A stretch of 64,000 bases of DNA from Clarkia xantiana subsp. parviflora (GCA_036873135.1 JAPTYO010000008.1:24095001-24159000); one strand, 5' to 3'; positions 12,669 through 23,071 are shown, counted from the stretch's first letter. Notes: generated from the letters alone by a model not told the origin. A program made the numbers and translations.

Positions 12669-13332
12669 AGTTATGAGGAGTAGAAGAGTCAGTATTATGA
12701 CTGGTCTTTTTTGTAGATGGCGACTTTCAGAAGTCGTGGGGGTCAGTATTATGACTGATCTCCTGGATCGTCGCCGACTATATGGAGTCGAGGAGTCATC
12801 ATTATGATTGATCTCCTTTGTAGATGGCGACTTTTGAAAGTCGGGAGTCAATATTATGACTGATCTCATGGGTCGTCGCCAACTATATAGAGTCGAGGAG
12901 TCAGTATTATGACTGATCTCCTTTGTGATGACGACTTTCGGAAGTCGTGGGAGTCAGTATTATGACTGATCTCCTAGATCGTCACCGACTATATAGATTC
13001 GAAGAGTCAGTATTATGACTGATCTCTTTTGTAGATGGCGACTTTCGGAAGTCGTGGGAGTCAGTATTATGACTGATCTCCTGGAGCGTCGCCGACTATA
13101 TGGAGTCGAGGAGTTAGTATTATGACTGATCTCCTTTGTAGATGGCGACTTTCAGAAGTCGTGGGAGTCAGTATTATGACTGATCTCCTGGATCTTCGCC
13201 CACTATATGGAGTCGAGGAGTCAGTACTATGACTGATGTCTTTTGTAGATGGCGACTTTCGGAAGTCGTGGCAGTCAGTATTATGACTGATCTCCTGGAT
13301 CGTCGCCGACTCTATGGAGTCGAGGAGTCATG
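12669..13332 (-). repeat. Tandem array of short hairpins, ~107-bp composite unit
   Basis: A composite unit of about 107 bp, made of two ~54-bp halves, repeats about six times. Each half contains the 21-base core GTCAGTATTATGACTGATCTC, in which AGTCA-GTATTA-TGACT is a 5-bp inverted repeat. Between cores lie alternating hairpins CGACTT-TCGG-AAGTCG and CGACT-ATATGG-AGTCG. Copies differ by point changes (for example near 12787 and 13225), so the array is not recent. It lies in the non-coding 3' region between integrase and the 3' LTR. Function unknown. Confidence 0.85.
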
Positions 13333-13405
13333 TAAACACATTAAGAGGAGATAAATCACATATTTATTCATTACTTTATTGTAATAGAAATACATGAAAG
13401 GATTT

Positions 13406-14682
13406 CTAGACGTAGAATTTCTTCAGGTGCTCCGCATTAAAAGTCCTATTGAGGCGTTGCCCTTGAGAATCTTTTAATTTGTAGGCGTTGGGACATGGTA
13501 TATCGACCACTGCATAAGGACCTTCCCATTTCGGCACCATTTTTCCTCTTTGATCGGCCGTTATAAACTCGTTTCTTCGTAGCACCTTCTCTCCTAGAAA
13601 GAATTGTCGTCGCGCCAATTTCGGTTAAAATACCTAGTGGTGGCGAGCTTCATTCTTCCTTGAGTTTCTTTGGAGGCCCATCCTTTTTTGTCAACGAGAT
13701 CCAGATCGATCCTCCTTTGTTCGTCGTTTTGATCGCCTTCATACGCGGCGACCCTTTGAGAGATATTAGCTACCTCTATGGGCGAGACAGCTTCGGACCC
13801 GTAGACCATGCTGGAGTGGGTTTCGCCAGTGGCTCTTTTGGGTGTGGTTCTGAGCGCCCAAAGTACTTGGTCCAGCTCCTAGACCCAATTTCCCTTGAGA
13901 GTGGAGACCCTCTTCTTTAGTCCATTTAGGATCGTTTTGTTTGCCGCCTCGACTTGTCCATTAGTTTGCGCATGATGGACAGAGCCGAAGCGATGGTTGA
14001 TAATCATCTCTTCACAAAAGTCTGCCAATTCGTCGCTGGAAAATTGGGGGCTTTTATAGCTGATGAGGATTTTCGGCACTCCTTTTCGGCATATGATTTG
14101 TTCACGGATGAACTTTATCATTTGGAAAGTAGTTGTTGATGCCAAAGCTCTTGCTTCTATCTATTTAGAGAAGTAGTCGATGGCAACCACGATATGTGTT
14201 CGTTGACCTGTTGATTTGGGCAGAGGCCCTATGAGATCGATTCCCCATTGTGCGAAGGGTCAGGCGCTCATCATAGGCGTGAGTTACGCGGGTGGTCTCG
14301 TTATTCTTGGAGCGTAAACTTGGCAGGCAGGGCAGGCTTGCACGAGCATTATTGCTTCTTGATGCATTGTTGGCCAGTAGAATCCCTGTCGTAAGGCTTT
14401 TAACACCAAATTTTTGGCTCATTTGTGACATTCGGCGTCGTCTTTATGTAGATCTTCCATAATATTTTCCTTCTAAGGGGCGGCTATGCATCAAAGATAA
14501 AGCGTGGAGTATCCCCTCTTGTAGAGGCATCCATCCAGGATTGTGAATCGTCCCGCCATTCTCTGAATTTTGGTCGCCTCCAATGGATCTTCTGGAAGGC
14601 TCCCTTGTTCCAAATAATTCTGGATGGGGGTTATCCATGAGTCATGGGTTTGGATATTAAGAACCTCTGCCCCCGACTCCAC
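13406..14682 (-). pseudogene. Tat-type integrase remnant
   Basis: Minus-strand pieces in integrase order: an N-terminal segment (14491-14682, ends GCLYKRGYSTLYL), zinc-binding remnants near 14300-14430, a core piece (13879-14145) with REQIICRKGVPKILIS and the conserved HHAQTNGQVEAANKTIL, then YGSEAVSPIEV (from 13809) and a C-terminal piece (13406-13618) with GEKVLRRN and GKMVPKWEGPYAVV. Integrase would insert the cDNA. Frameshifts at about 13600, 13810 and 14150-14440 break it. The final stop is at 13406-13408, just before the hairpin array. Confidence 0.88.
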
Positions 14683-14898
14683 AGCTGAATAGAGGGAGCG
14701 CTCGATGAAGTGTATTGGTGCGAGGATGGTGTTTTCCCAAGAAAATTTGCTAAGGGCGTCAGTCTCTTGGTTGCTTTCGCAAGGGATAGCCTCTATTTGG
14801 AAATGAGACGTGTCTCATACGATTCGTCGCACCTGTTCCGCATATTTCTTCATATTCTCCCCCTTGGCGATATAAGTTCCGTTGGTTTTGATTGACAA

Positions 14899-15273
14899 TC
14901 AACTAGAGTCGCATCGCACTTTCAAATTCGTAATTCCCATACCTTTGGCTATGCGAAGACCTGTGAGTAAGGCCTCATACTCGGCTTCATTATTGGTAGC
15001 TCGAAAGGTGAGAACCAGCGCATACCATAGGGTTTCTCCATCAAGTGGCGTTAATACCAGACCTGCCCTGCATCCTTGAGCGGAAGATGAGTCGTCGGTA
15101 TATAACAACCATGGCATAGTATCTTTAGCCACATTCTCGGGCATTGTCCTCACATGCTCTTCTTGGGGGAGGAGGACGGGTTTGGCGTCTGGTGTTGTTG
15201 TGTTTTCAGCAATGAAGTCGGCTAATGCTTGGCCTTTGATCGCTTTTCGAGGCTCAGTGAATGCGAAACTCAC
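14899..15273 (-). pseudogene. Second (archaeal-type) RNase H of the Tat-type element
   Basis: The 124-codon open stretch includes PWLLYTDDSSSAQGCRAGLV, then TNNEAEYEALLTGLRIAK and LKVRCDSS. The order D..E..D, with the NNEAEY box, is that of the additional RNase H domain placed between pol RNase H and integrase in Tat-group elements. It is open here but separated by stops or frameshifts from both neighbours, and it ends where DSQL would be expected. Its presence is the best lineage marker in this element. Confidence 0.88.
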
Positions 15274-15286
15274 TTAATTCTACTGC

Positions 15287-15845
15287 TCACTTGGCCATTC
15301 GCCCTGAGATGTCAGGTTTTTGCAAGAGTTGCTTTAGAGGCCGGTTGGTGAGCACTGTGATTTCATAGGCGTGGAAATAGGGTCGTAGATTCCTCACCGC
15401 TATCAATAGTGCATGCATACAAGTATTTCTCGACCTCCATGTAGTTTGCTTCGGTGAAACCGAAAAGATTACTAACATAATAGACCGGAATTTGGATGTT
15501 GCACGTTTCCATCATCAGTATTGAATTCATTGCTGCCGAGCTTATGCTCAGGTAGAGGAATAGGGGGTCTTCAGGTAGTGGCTTGGCTAGGGCGGGATGT
15601 GAATGGAGATGCTTCTTCAGTTGTTGGAAAACCTCCTCACACTCGAGCGTCCATTCGAACTTCTTATTCGCCCTCAATATTTTGAAGAAGGGAAGGGATT
15701 TATAACATGATCTCGCTAGAAATCTTCCCAATGAGGCTAGCCTTCCATTGAGACTTTGTACCTCCCTATGGCAGGGAAGCAAGGACATTTCCTCTATGGC
15801 CGAGATCTTTTCTAGATTGGCCTTGATTCCCCTCTGGATAACCAT
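15287..15845 (-). pseudogene. RT thumb and pol RNase H remnant
   Basis: Open stretch 15363-15845 starts with GIKANLEKISAIEEM and continues with LNGRLASLGRFLARS and CEEVFQQLKKHL, the connection between RT and RNase H in gypsy elements, followed by LFLYLSISSAAMNSIL and FTEANYMEVEKYLYA. The overlapping stretch 15287-15478 in another frame completes the segment (AVRNLRPYFHAYEITVLTNR-type). So one frameshift lies near 15400-15480. Confidence 0.85.
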
Positions 15846-15866
15846 GAACCCCAGGAACTTTCCTGA

Positions 15867-16641
15867 TTAGACGCCAAAAGCACATTTGATTGGATTTAAA
15901 TGTACTTGGTGGCGTCGCATGCAAATGAACGCCTCTTCTAGGTCTTGGACATGGTCCTGGGCTCTTTTAGTTTTTACAAGCATGTCGTCCACATAAGCTT
16001 CCATGTTCCTTCCCAGCATGGACTTGAAAATCTTGTTGACCATTCTTTGATAGGTGGCCCCAGCATTTATTAAACCAAAAGGCATGACCTTATAGTGATA
16101 GATATCACTATCGGCGTAAAAGGCGCTGTGGTCCTCGTCGTCGAGATGCTTTTGTATTTGATTATAACCAGAATAGGCATCCATGAAGCTTAGAAGCTCA
16201 TGTCATGGGTTGATCGATCCTGGGTAGTGGATAAGAATCTTTGGGGCACGCCTTGTTGAGATCTCAAAAATCTACACACATTTTTCACCTTCCGTTAGAC
16301 TTTTTTACCAAGACGAGATTAGCGACCCAGGTTTGGAATCGTATTTCCTTCACGAAACTAGCGTCGACTAATTTTCCAACCTCTTGGCGTATTGCCGCAT
16401 TCTTCTCTGCTCCCATGGATCTACTTCTTTAGGCTATAGGCTTCACGACTAGGTCTATCCTTAGCTCATAGGAGATGATGTAGGGATTTATCCCTGGCAT
16501 GTCGCTAGGCTCCCAAGAGAATAATTTCTTATACTCCTTAAGGAGGGACATTATCCTTTCCGCCAGTTTCTGAGGTAGAGCAGTCTCGATTTTGACCTTT
16601 CTGTCGTCACCTTCGATGGCGACTTCCCTTAGTTCCTCCAT
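15867..16641 (-). pseudogene. Gypsy reverse transcriptase remnant
   Basis: Piece 16429-16641 holds the linker before RT (SWEPSDMPGINPYIISYELR). Decayed sequence from 16428 to 16185 still reads as KKSN and KACPKDSYPLP-like fragments. The open piece 15867-16184 contains DAYSGYNQIQ, MPFGLINAGATYQRMVNKIF and the catalytic AYVDDMLVK. All core RT motifs are thus traceable, but stops between 16185 and 16428 inactivate it. Confidence 0.88.
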
Positions 16642-16737
16642 TGGGGCTGGTCGTCCGCCTTCCTCCCGAGGGTCCTCATCTATGACAATGGAAAAAGCTT
16701 CCCATTGATTACATCTTCTGAGGAGATTGACGTAACA

Positions 16738-17130
16738 TTATCGGGACATCTTTTGGTCACCCCATACCTCTCTCATTCCATGATGAGTAGGGAATCTCAC
16801 GACCTGATGGGCGGTAGAGGAAACGATGTAGTTGGAGTTTAGAGTCATTCTCCCTAGTATGGCTTTGTACGCATTGATTTGGTCGACAACCACGAAGCAC
16901 ACCTTCAGTTGTAAGGCTTTCCATCCTTGGCCCAGGATTACAGGGAGTCGGATTGCTCCTAAAGGGTAATTCGTTCTTCCTGCAAATCCCACTGTGGGGA
17001 AGTCGTCTCTTAGAGGTCCTCCTTTTTGTATCCCATTGCGGCGATAACCTAGAAGGTGATTACGTCGGCGGAACTCCCTCCGTCGACGAGTATCCTTTTT
17101 ACCTCGAAATCATTCACCTGAGCAGCGATC
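16738..17130 (-). pseudogene. Tat-type aspartic protease remnant
   Basis: The catalytic segment KRILVDGGSSADV lies at the end of the open stretch 17049-17681, which stops right after ITF. The protease continues in 16738-16992 with TNYPLGAIRLPVILG, FVVVDQINAYKAILGR and SSTAHQVVRFPTHHG. The protease would cut the polyprotein. It is split by a stop at 17049-17051 and a frame change near 17000. Confidence 0.87.
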
Positions 17131-17895
17131 ACCAGAGCCTCCTCATGGGGCAGTGTCGCCTTTGTCAAGTCATCTGTGGAGAAGGTGATTTCCATTGACT
17201 CTAAATCCCTTGATCTCTTGTGAGTTCCTGGTGAGGAAACGCCTTGGGCTGCATAAGCGTCCCGAGCAGCTTTCAATTCGCCTCCGGCCGCAAATCCTCC
17301 CGATAAGACATTGATATTATTGTCTGGAGGGGTTCTCCATCTTCGACTTTCACGGGAACGATGGCGGTGGTAACGTTGGATCTCTCTTTGCATAAATTCT
17401 AGCTCTCTCCTGGCGAGGAGGCAATCTTCTGTGTTGTGCCCCTCTGCTTGGTAACTTTCACAGTAGGAGAGGGGGCGACGAGTTCCCTGAGCCATTTGAA
17501 TTCTTTCCAATCTCTGTTGAGTTTGCCAAAATTCTCTTGAGGAAGCTCCTCGGATGGACGAACTCTCGCCTCGACCTCGGGGGGGGGGGGGGGTCTCTTG
17601 TTGGGATGGGCGATCCACCTGAGCATGTTCTGCCCTAATATGAAGGGTCGCTCTATAGAGTAGATCTTCCCATCTCTCCACAGGTTCCGTGTATTGAGTG
17701 ATGGCTAAGGATTGGAATCATGGTCCAAACCCTCTGAAGAGTGCACGGATGGCTTCTCCCTCCATAAGTTTGCCTCCCATATAGGCTCCTTGGAAATGCC
17801 TTAAGTAACTTTCCAAGGTTTCTGTCGATCCGTGGAAAAAAAAAAATCCTCCGGTCTCCATGTCTGGTTTCGTCTCGAGTTACTCCTTGGTGGGG
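17049..17895 (-). pseudogene. Tat-type Gag, N-terminally reduced
   Basis: From about 17895 a Gag core piece (FHGSTETLESYLRHFQ, then GEAIRALFRG) can be followed, with a stop near 17720, into the open stretch 17049-17681. That stretch has EPVERWEDLLYRATLHIRAE, a proline run over a poly-C/G tract (17579-17592), a zinc-knuckle-like YCESYQAEGHNTEDC and then protease. Only about 35 bases separate the primer site (ends 17930) from recognisable Gag core, while Gag in the 34.6-kb relative has about 270 residues ahead of the core. The N-terminal half of Gag therefore appears deleted. Confidence 0.8.
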
Positions 17896-17911
17896 CCATA
17901 ACTTTTTGGTC

Positions 17912-17930
17912 ACCATTCCCACAGTGGCGA
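17912..17930 (-). promoter_or_regulatory. Primer-binding site region of the Tat-type element
   Basis: Read on the minus strand the sequence after the 5' LTR is TGTCGCCACTGTGGGAATG. It resembles the TTGGCGCC-type primer site with the TGTGGGAA continuation seen in Tat-group elements, and aligns in position with TTGGCGCCG at 35301. At least one base of the GGCGCC core is changed. Confidence 0.65.
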
Positions 17931-18748
17931 CATGGGATCAAAATGACGTGGCCTGAAGTTTCTGGTAATGGACTTCGAGGTTTCGCCTTTGACTAGCTCT
18001 TCTAGGTATCTATCTCGACCTCGAGGGGTGCTTAGTTTTCTTTTGAGCGTCTGGTAGGCGAGAACCTGAAAAGGGGTTGGGGATTTACCCCTGATTTCAC
18101 TACGAAGCTTAAGTCAGTAATGGAATTTTAAAGAGAATACTGTAAAAAGTATCTTAGATTCAATTAAGTAATGAATGTACACTCATATTTATAAAAGAGG
18201 ATTATACCGAATTTATATGGCGGCTGTGGTGTCCTGATTGGTGGCCTGGTGGCGGCCGCCTTCTTCTGATTGGTTGAGAAGGGCGGTGAAATGTCAGTAG
18301 GTGACAAGCAGGTTGACACATTATTATTTCTTAATGTGGAAGGCTACCTTAATAAAGTGACAAGCAGGTTGCCACCTCAGCTTTACCTTGAGAGGAAGGT
18401 TTCCTTTGTAAAGAAGGTGGCGAGCAGGTTTCCAGTTGGTGCCTCTTCCTTAGGAGGAAAGGTTCTCATGGGGCGGCGAGTGGGTTATCAGTTGACCTTG
18501 AGGGGAAGGGTTTCCTCAATACCGTTTGGCTGCCGACTCGACTCTTACCTTAAGAGGAAGAGTTCTTGAGTAGACTTATCACCTTTGTTCGAGTATCGTA
18601 TTGGCTTTCGACACCTCTTAGCATCAGTGTCGACTATTTATCTTTATCTTCTTCTCTTGATCATAATTGGTCGTCGACATGTCTCTCTGAGGTCTCGACT
18701 TCTAATGTTCTCGATACTTCCCAGGTTATTTCGAATCACATCCTAACA
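17930..18748 (-). repeat. 5' LTR of the minus-strand Tat-type element
   Basis: Mate of 11677-12494. In element orientation it begins TGTTAGGATGTG (right end, 18748). Its inner end reads GATCCCATGT where the other LTR has GATCCCAACA, so the terminal three bases are altered. It shares with its mate the regulatory-looking segment around AGAAGGGCGGTGAAATGTCAG and the TATA region (18185-18200, element strand TTATAAATATGAG). Confidence 0.87.
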
Positions 18749-19242
18749 AGTGATATCAGAGTCTGTGTTAGGGAGTTCATGATTTTTTATAAATTGACGT
18801 TCTTGAGTTTTTAGTAAAACTGATAATCATGAAACTGAGTGTTTTCGGTAAAACTGATGTTCATGATCTTCAAGAAAAACGTGACTTTTATCAAAATCAA
18901 ACATTAGATTAATGTTCTTAGTAAAATTGAAATTTGACCACTAGCCCTAAGTTTAATGTTTCGGCCGAACCACCTATGGTTTACAAAGTGAAATTTTTAA
19001 TTTTTTAGTTTCCAAGTAACCAAGGGTTTTCGGCCAAAACCAAATTTTTTAATTAAAATTTAATTGTTGACCGAATATTACCTAGTGTATAAGGTCACAA
19101 TTATGGCTAGATTCACATGATAATTGTGGATAGAAACTATCAATATATTTTAGCACAATATTAGAGATATTGATAGATATTAGTTTCCTAAAGATTGAGA
19201 AAATATATTTTTGATAGATTTATATCCATAATATAGAATCTT

Positions 19243-19302
<60 letters not shown>

Positions 19303-19590
19303 TTGATAGATTTATATCCCAAATATAGAATTTTGACAATATATATATGTACATATATGTGCCGGAAATTATATCTATAGTTAATATTACTTGATGGCTA
19401 AGTTGAGTTTTTAGTGAATTTTAAAACCCTACTTTGCCCACAAGTGATTATTTCGGCCGGACCACTAGTAGGTCATGGGCCGGTCCAATTTTGCATATCC
19501 GGGTCGGGTCAACTGACCCGGAAAACCTAAAGGAATCCGAACTGGGTCAACCGAATCGAACTGGGTCGAGTTCCACGGGTCAAACCAGAG
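18749..19590 (+). other. Outer copia primer site and leader
   Basis: Starts AGTGATATCAGAGTCTGTGT, which aligns with the inner copia GTGGTATCAGAGCATGGTTA, and continues with ATTTTTTATAAATTGACGTTC against the inner ATTTTTTATAAACTGATGTTC (3531). An (AT)n run lies at 19242-19293. The end GGGCCGGTCCAATT..CGGGTC resembles inner positions 4380-4450. Beyond about 19590 the likeness stops. Confidence 0.75.
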
Positions 19591-21640
19591 CAAATTATTA
19601 TGGAGTAATAGGTGTTTAGGAAGATTATACGTGAGAATAAGAAAGTCAGGTATGTACGTACGGGGATATGGGCTTGGTATTTTCCATCGAAGGTGTATGG
19701 ACCACGCAATCTGAATGAAGCTGAACTAGAGAGGCGCATGCTTGCACGTCTGATGGAGGATATGAAACAAAAAATGGAAGAAATATAAAGAAAAATGCGA
19801 ATACAATATGAAATGCTGCATAATATTCAAGAAAATATATATTATATATTCTTTATTTAAAAGACAAACTACCCTTGAGCTGGTTCCAACAAAGTCTAAT
19901 TGTGATTGGCAAAAAAAGAAAAACATAACGATACACTCAAGTTGAAACACCTTCTCGGCAAAACAATTTAGACACCTTTTCACATATTTTTTGGCCAACA
20001 AATTTTCACACATTTTCACATTCTTTTTTACTGTTGGTTTTGCAGACCATTAACTGCCTTCTTGTTTTTTGTTTCTTTTTTTAATTTTTTCACATCTGCC
20101 TTCTCGCTTGGAATTCATTTGACACTCAATTACGCTCCGCAGCCCCTTCGATCCTATTCTAATTCACTGGTTGACTTTCATTTCACTTCAGTCTCCTCAT
20201 CAATCGTTGCTATTCTCTGGTTGCAGGATATTAACCCAATTCAAATCATGTTCTCCAGTGGAATTCATCGTTGCATCAATCATGTTCGACCTGGTCCACT
20301 TGCTTACGGGGAACGAACTACTAACTGCTATTATGCATCAATCACGCTCCGTATGCTACACTTGCTCAAACACGGACGATAGGGCTATTCAAGTCCACCG
20401 AACTAACATTTGCACGACTCGGTAACTAAATCACCACTAATGCACCCTTTTACTTTTTTTTTTTGGTACGTTCTGAATTACATAACACAATTTTTTACAT
20501 AGAGGTACTAGCAACATCTGCACGACTTGGTAACTAAATCACCACTAATGCACCCTTTCCTTTTTTTTCTTTATTTTTTTTGTACCTTCTGAATACATAA
20601 CACAAATTTTTACATAGAGGTACTAGCATTTTTAATGTGTCCTCTTATCTCATCCTAATCTGACCTGAGGTGAACCACAAATAGAATTCTAAGCTTCTAT
20701 TTACATTAAAGAGAATGCACGCAATATATTTGTTTTATTGCCCAAATGACCTTATCTAACCCACCTTGCCTAGGATATATATTCTTAAATGAAGCAATTG
20801 TAATTTTTGAAGGATAATATTCGCACTTGAAAATTCCTACCAATAAGGCAAGACAAAATTTGAGAATGGTAGGCAAAAAGTGGTGCTAATTCTCTAGAGA
20901 TACAAACAAATTTTTGTCTTTTTTTTTTTGCCTAGGATACAAAGAAATTCAACCAATGTCTTTGCTTAAAAATCTGATTATGTAAACTCTACTCGAAGCA
21001 TGCGCTTGTAAGTTACGTATGTAACTCTTTAACATCTGGTTGTGATTCTCTTTCGCATGATTTAAAATTGCAAATTTAAAACACTTAATGTATTATATTC
21101 TAACACTTATTGTATTATATTCTTAGTTTACAATCTCGATAAATTGGTTCGTCATAGTGCCAGAGTTAATTTTAAAATGGTGCAGTATTTAAAAAAAAAA
21201 AAAAAAATCATACATGAACTAGCTAGAGTATAATAACATGCTATGTTAGATAAATTAAACTTTGATAGAATATACTTTTTAGACTAATAAACTAAACTCA
21301 TTGCTAAAATTAACCAATTGGTTCATAATTTGGTAAATACATTAACTATGGGGATCTTCTTATATATATGGTATATAGTAAATGTACAGTAATATATAAA
21401 TATTTATTGAGAGATGTCCATATAATTGAATAGTCGATCATATACTTCCCCTAATTATTTCGTATGCAAATTCTTTGATGCTCATACGAGTGCAAATCTC
21501 ATATCTCTAAGTAGCCATTTCTCAGGCAATTCATTACATTCATAGAGTGCAATTATGATGTCTTTCTCGTGTAATTATATAGTGTTTTTTCGTAAAATAT
21601 ATATAGAAAGCATTCAGCATAGATATGGGTATATATATTA
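19591..21640. other. Intergenic, with a ~109-bp tandem duplication
   Basis: The unit at 20404-20512 repeats at 20513-20627 with small changes; both begin AACATYTGCACGACTYGG and end ACATAGAGGTACTAGCA, and include the poly-T stretches. No gene is supported: the ORFs at 20062-20425 overlap in two frames and show no family likeness. A plus-strand stretch near 19650-19790 translates as NLNEAELERRMLARLMED, which looks like a coiled transposase tail, but this is weak. Confidence 0.55.
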
Positions 21641-21642
21641 CG

Positions 21643-21676
21643 GCCACACGTGCAACGCACGTGTATAATTCACTAG
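21643..21676 (+). mobile_element. Helitron-like 3' terminus
   Basis: ACACGTGC-AAC-GCACGTGT forms a perfect 8-bp stem with a 3-base loop. Eight bases later the sequence reads CTAG followed by T. A short hairpin just before CTRR, with T after it, is the 3' end signature of Helitrons, which insert between A and T. The matching 5' TC end was not located, so the extent of the element to the left is unknown and no RepHel coding is seen. Confidence 0.6.
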
Positions 21677-21879
21677 TAGATTTAAAAGTATGTGCTAACG
21701 ATTTTAATGCATTTCATCGGTTTATGGTGCATTCGTATGGTCAAGAAACCAATATATATGATGGTCTTCATCAAGCAACATTATCCCAAGTCAAACAAAC
21801 AAATTAAATATTATCTTTTTGTTAAATATTTGTTTGTTTACTTGTATATGTAATATATGTACAATTCAGTTCAGTTGAA

Positions 21880-22113
21880 AATGCATTTAGAGGTGGAGTG
21901 GGTTTGACAAATCCAAGTTCTGTAAGTGTATATAGACAAGTACGAAATTCATTACAACAAACAAATTACTATTGTTTCTTTTCTTGCAGAGAGGTTGGGA
22001 GCATACCAGTTATGTTGTACCACTATACCAAAGTGTTACACCACAAATCCCTACTTATACTGTTGGTTCTTACTCACACTCATATTTTAGCTTGTTGGGT
22101 ATCTATAAGTCTT

Positions 22114-22151
<38 letters not shown>

Positions 22152-22790
22152 ATGCCATTTAAAAGTTTGTTCTAACATACTTGTGACCTGAATTGTGGTT
22201 GTTAACAACTGTGGTTTGGATTGTTATAATGAACGATCATTATCGTCGACCAATAATGCGAATAAGTAAGTCAAGAAATTTAAGTGGTGATACTTCTTAC
22301 TCAAGTGTTCATAGTCATGTTAGCAATTCATTTTTTTTTTCAGGTTTCATGATTTTTCATATTGCATGATTTATTTAGTTTAGTGATATAAAACTCTCCG
22401 TGTATTGTATTTATATGGTCAAGTGGTAGCATCTTCAAGTGCATTTAGTCAGGTCAGTAAACATCGTCAAGTTTAAAAAGCAACATTCCCATGTTGTAAA
22501 ACTCAAACTTACTATTGATCATTTTGTGTCTTTTCTTACATGAGTTGGGAGCACATCGATTATCCTGCACAACAAAAATAAAATGGTGCACAACCAATTC
22601 CAAGTGCTCACTGTAGCCAAGAGCTGCACCACCAAACCCAAGTGATAGTCAGGTTGGTTCTTGCTCACAATCATGGTTTTAGCCTAGAGGTTTGATATCT
22701 ATTTGTGACCTGAATTAGGGTTGTATTATAGTTTGAATATCTCACTGAATTAAGGATGTTAACAGTTGTCATTTGGATTGGTATCACATA
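21880..22790 (+). repeat. Diverged direct duplication of ~500-bp modules
   Basis: The module at about 21880-22260 (TTTTCTTGCAGAGAGGTTGGGAGCA, TGTTGGTTCTTACTCACACTCAT, TGACCTGAATTGTGG, TGGTTTGGATTG) recurs in the same order at about 22440-22790 (TTTTCTTACATGAGTTGGGAGCA, GGTTGGTTCTTGCTCACAATCAT, TGACCTGAATTAGGG, CATTTGGATTGGTAT). The conserved blocks look like decayed exons (TTGCAG acceptor, GWEHTSYVVPLYQ-like), but I cannot name a family. An (AT)n run at 22113-22147 interrupts the first copy. Confidence 0.55.
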
Positions 22791-22942
22791 GTCGAGAGTC
22801 AACATCCTCAAGTGCATTTAGTCAGAGCATTAAACATCGTCAAGTTAAAATAAAGCAACGTCCTCAAGTCGTCAAGTTAAAAAAACTAACATCAATAATT
22901 CTGCAAGTCAGGTTAGTAAATAACATTAGCATATTATATATA

Positions 22943-22985
22943 CTAGATATCTGCCCGCGCAACACACGTACGCGTTGTCGTCGTA
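22943..22985 (-). mobile_element. Helitron-like 3' terminus, minus strand
   Basis: Read on the minus strand this ends with an imperfect GC-rich hairpin (CGCGTACGTGTGTTGCGCGG), then GCAGATATCTAG followed by T. It resembles the plus-strand terminus at 21643. The Helitron body would lie to the right; its 5' end is not recognised. Confidence 0.45.
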
Positions 22986-23071
22986 TGTATGATGCACGAG
23001 CATGATCAAGTTGACTCCGAAGATGATACAATAGTATGATCGACCTGACATCGAGTATAATATAAGAGTAA

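Larger units (their letters stand above)
11677..18748 (-). mobile_element. Tat-type Ty3/gypsy retrotransposon, minus strand
   Basis: LTRs of about 818 bp (11677-12494 and 17930-18748) enclose a minus-strand interior in the order gag, protease, RT, RNase H, second (archaeal-type) RNase H, integrase. The extra RNase H and the protease core VDGGSSADV are typical of the Tat group. The flanks AATGG (11672-11676) and AGTGA (18749-18753) both align to the expected outer-copia primer region, so the insertion point is the outer primer site even though the duplication is eroded. Many stops and frameshifts make it non-functional. Confidence 0.9.
2805..19590 (+). mobile_element. Outer Ty1/copia element, interrupted twice and 3'-truncated
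   Basis: The outer element is read from three separated pieces. The 5' LTR starts at 2805 (TGTTGGCATTTGG), stops at 2922 where another copia element begins, resumes at 11218 and ends in AAATCCAACA at 11672. Its primer site is split by a gypsy element (11677-18748) and resumes as AGTGATATCAGAG at 18749. The leader then runs to about 19590 and shares phrases with the leader of the inner copia (for example GGGCCGGTCCAATT). No gag, pol or 3' LTR remains. Its own target duplication cannot be tested. The right limit is approximate. Confidence 0.7.

Noticed and set aside
20062..20425. Two overlapping ORFs of 106 and 84 codons
   Set aside because: Open in two frames over the same DNA and without a recognised domain.
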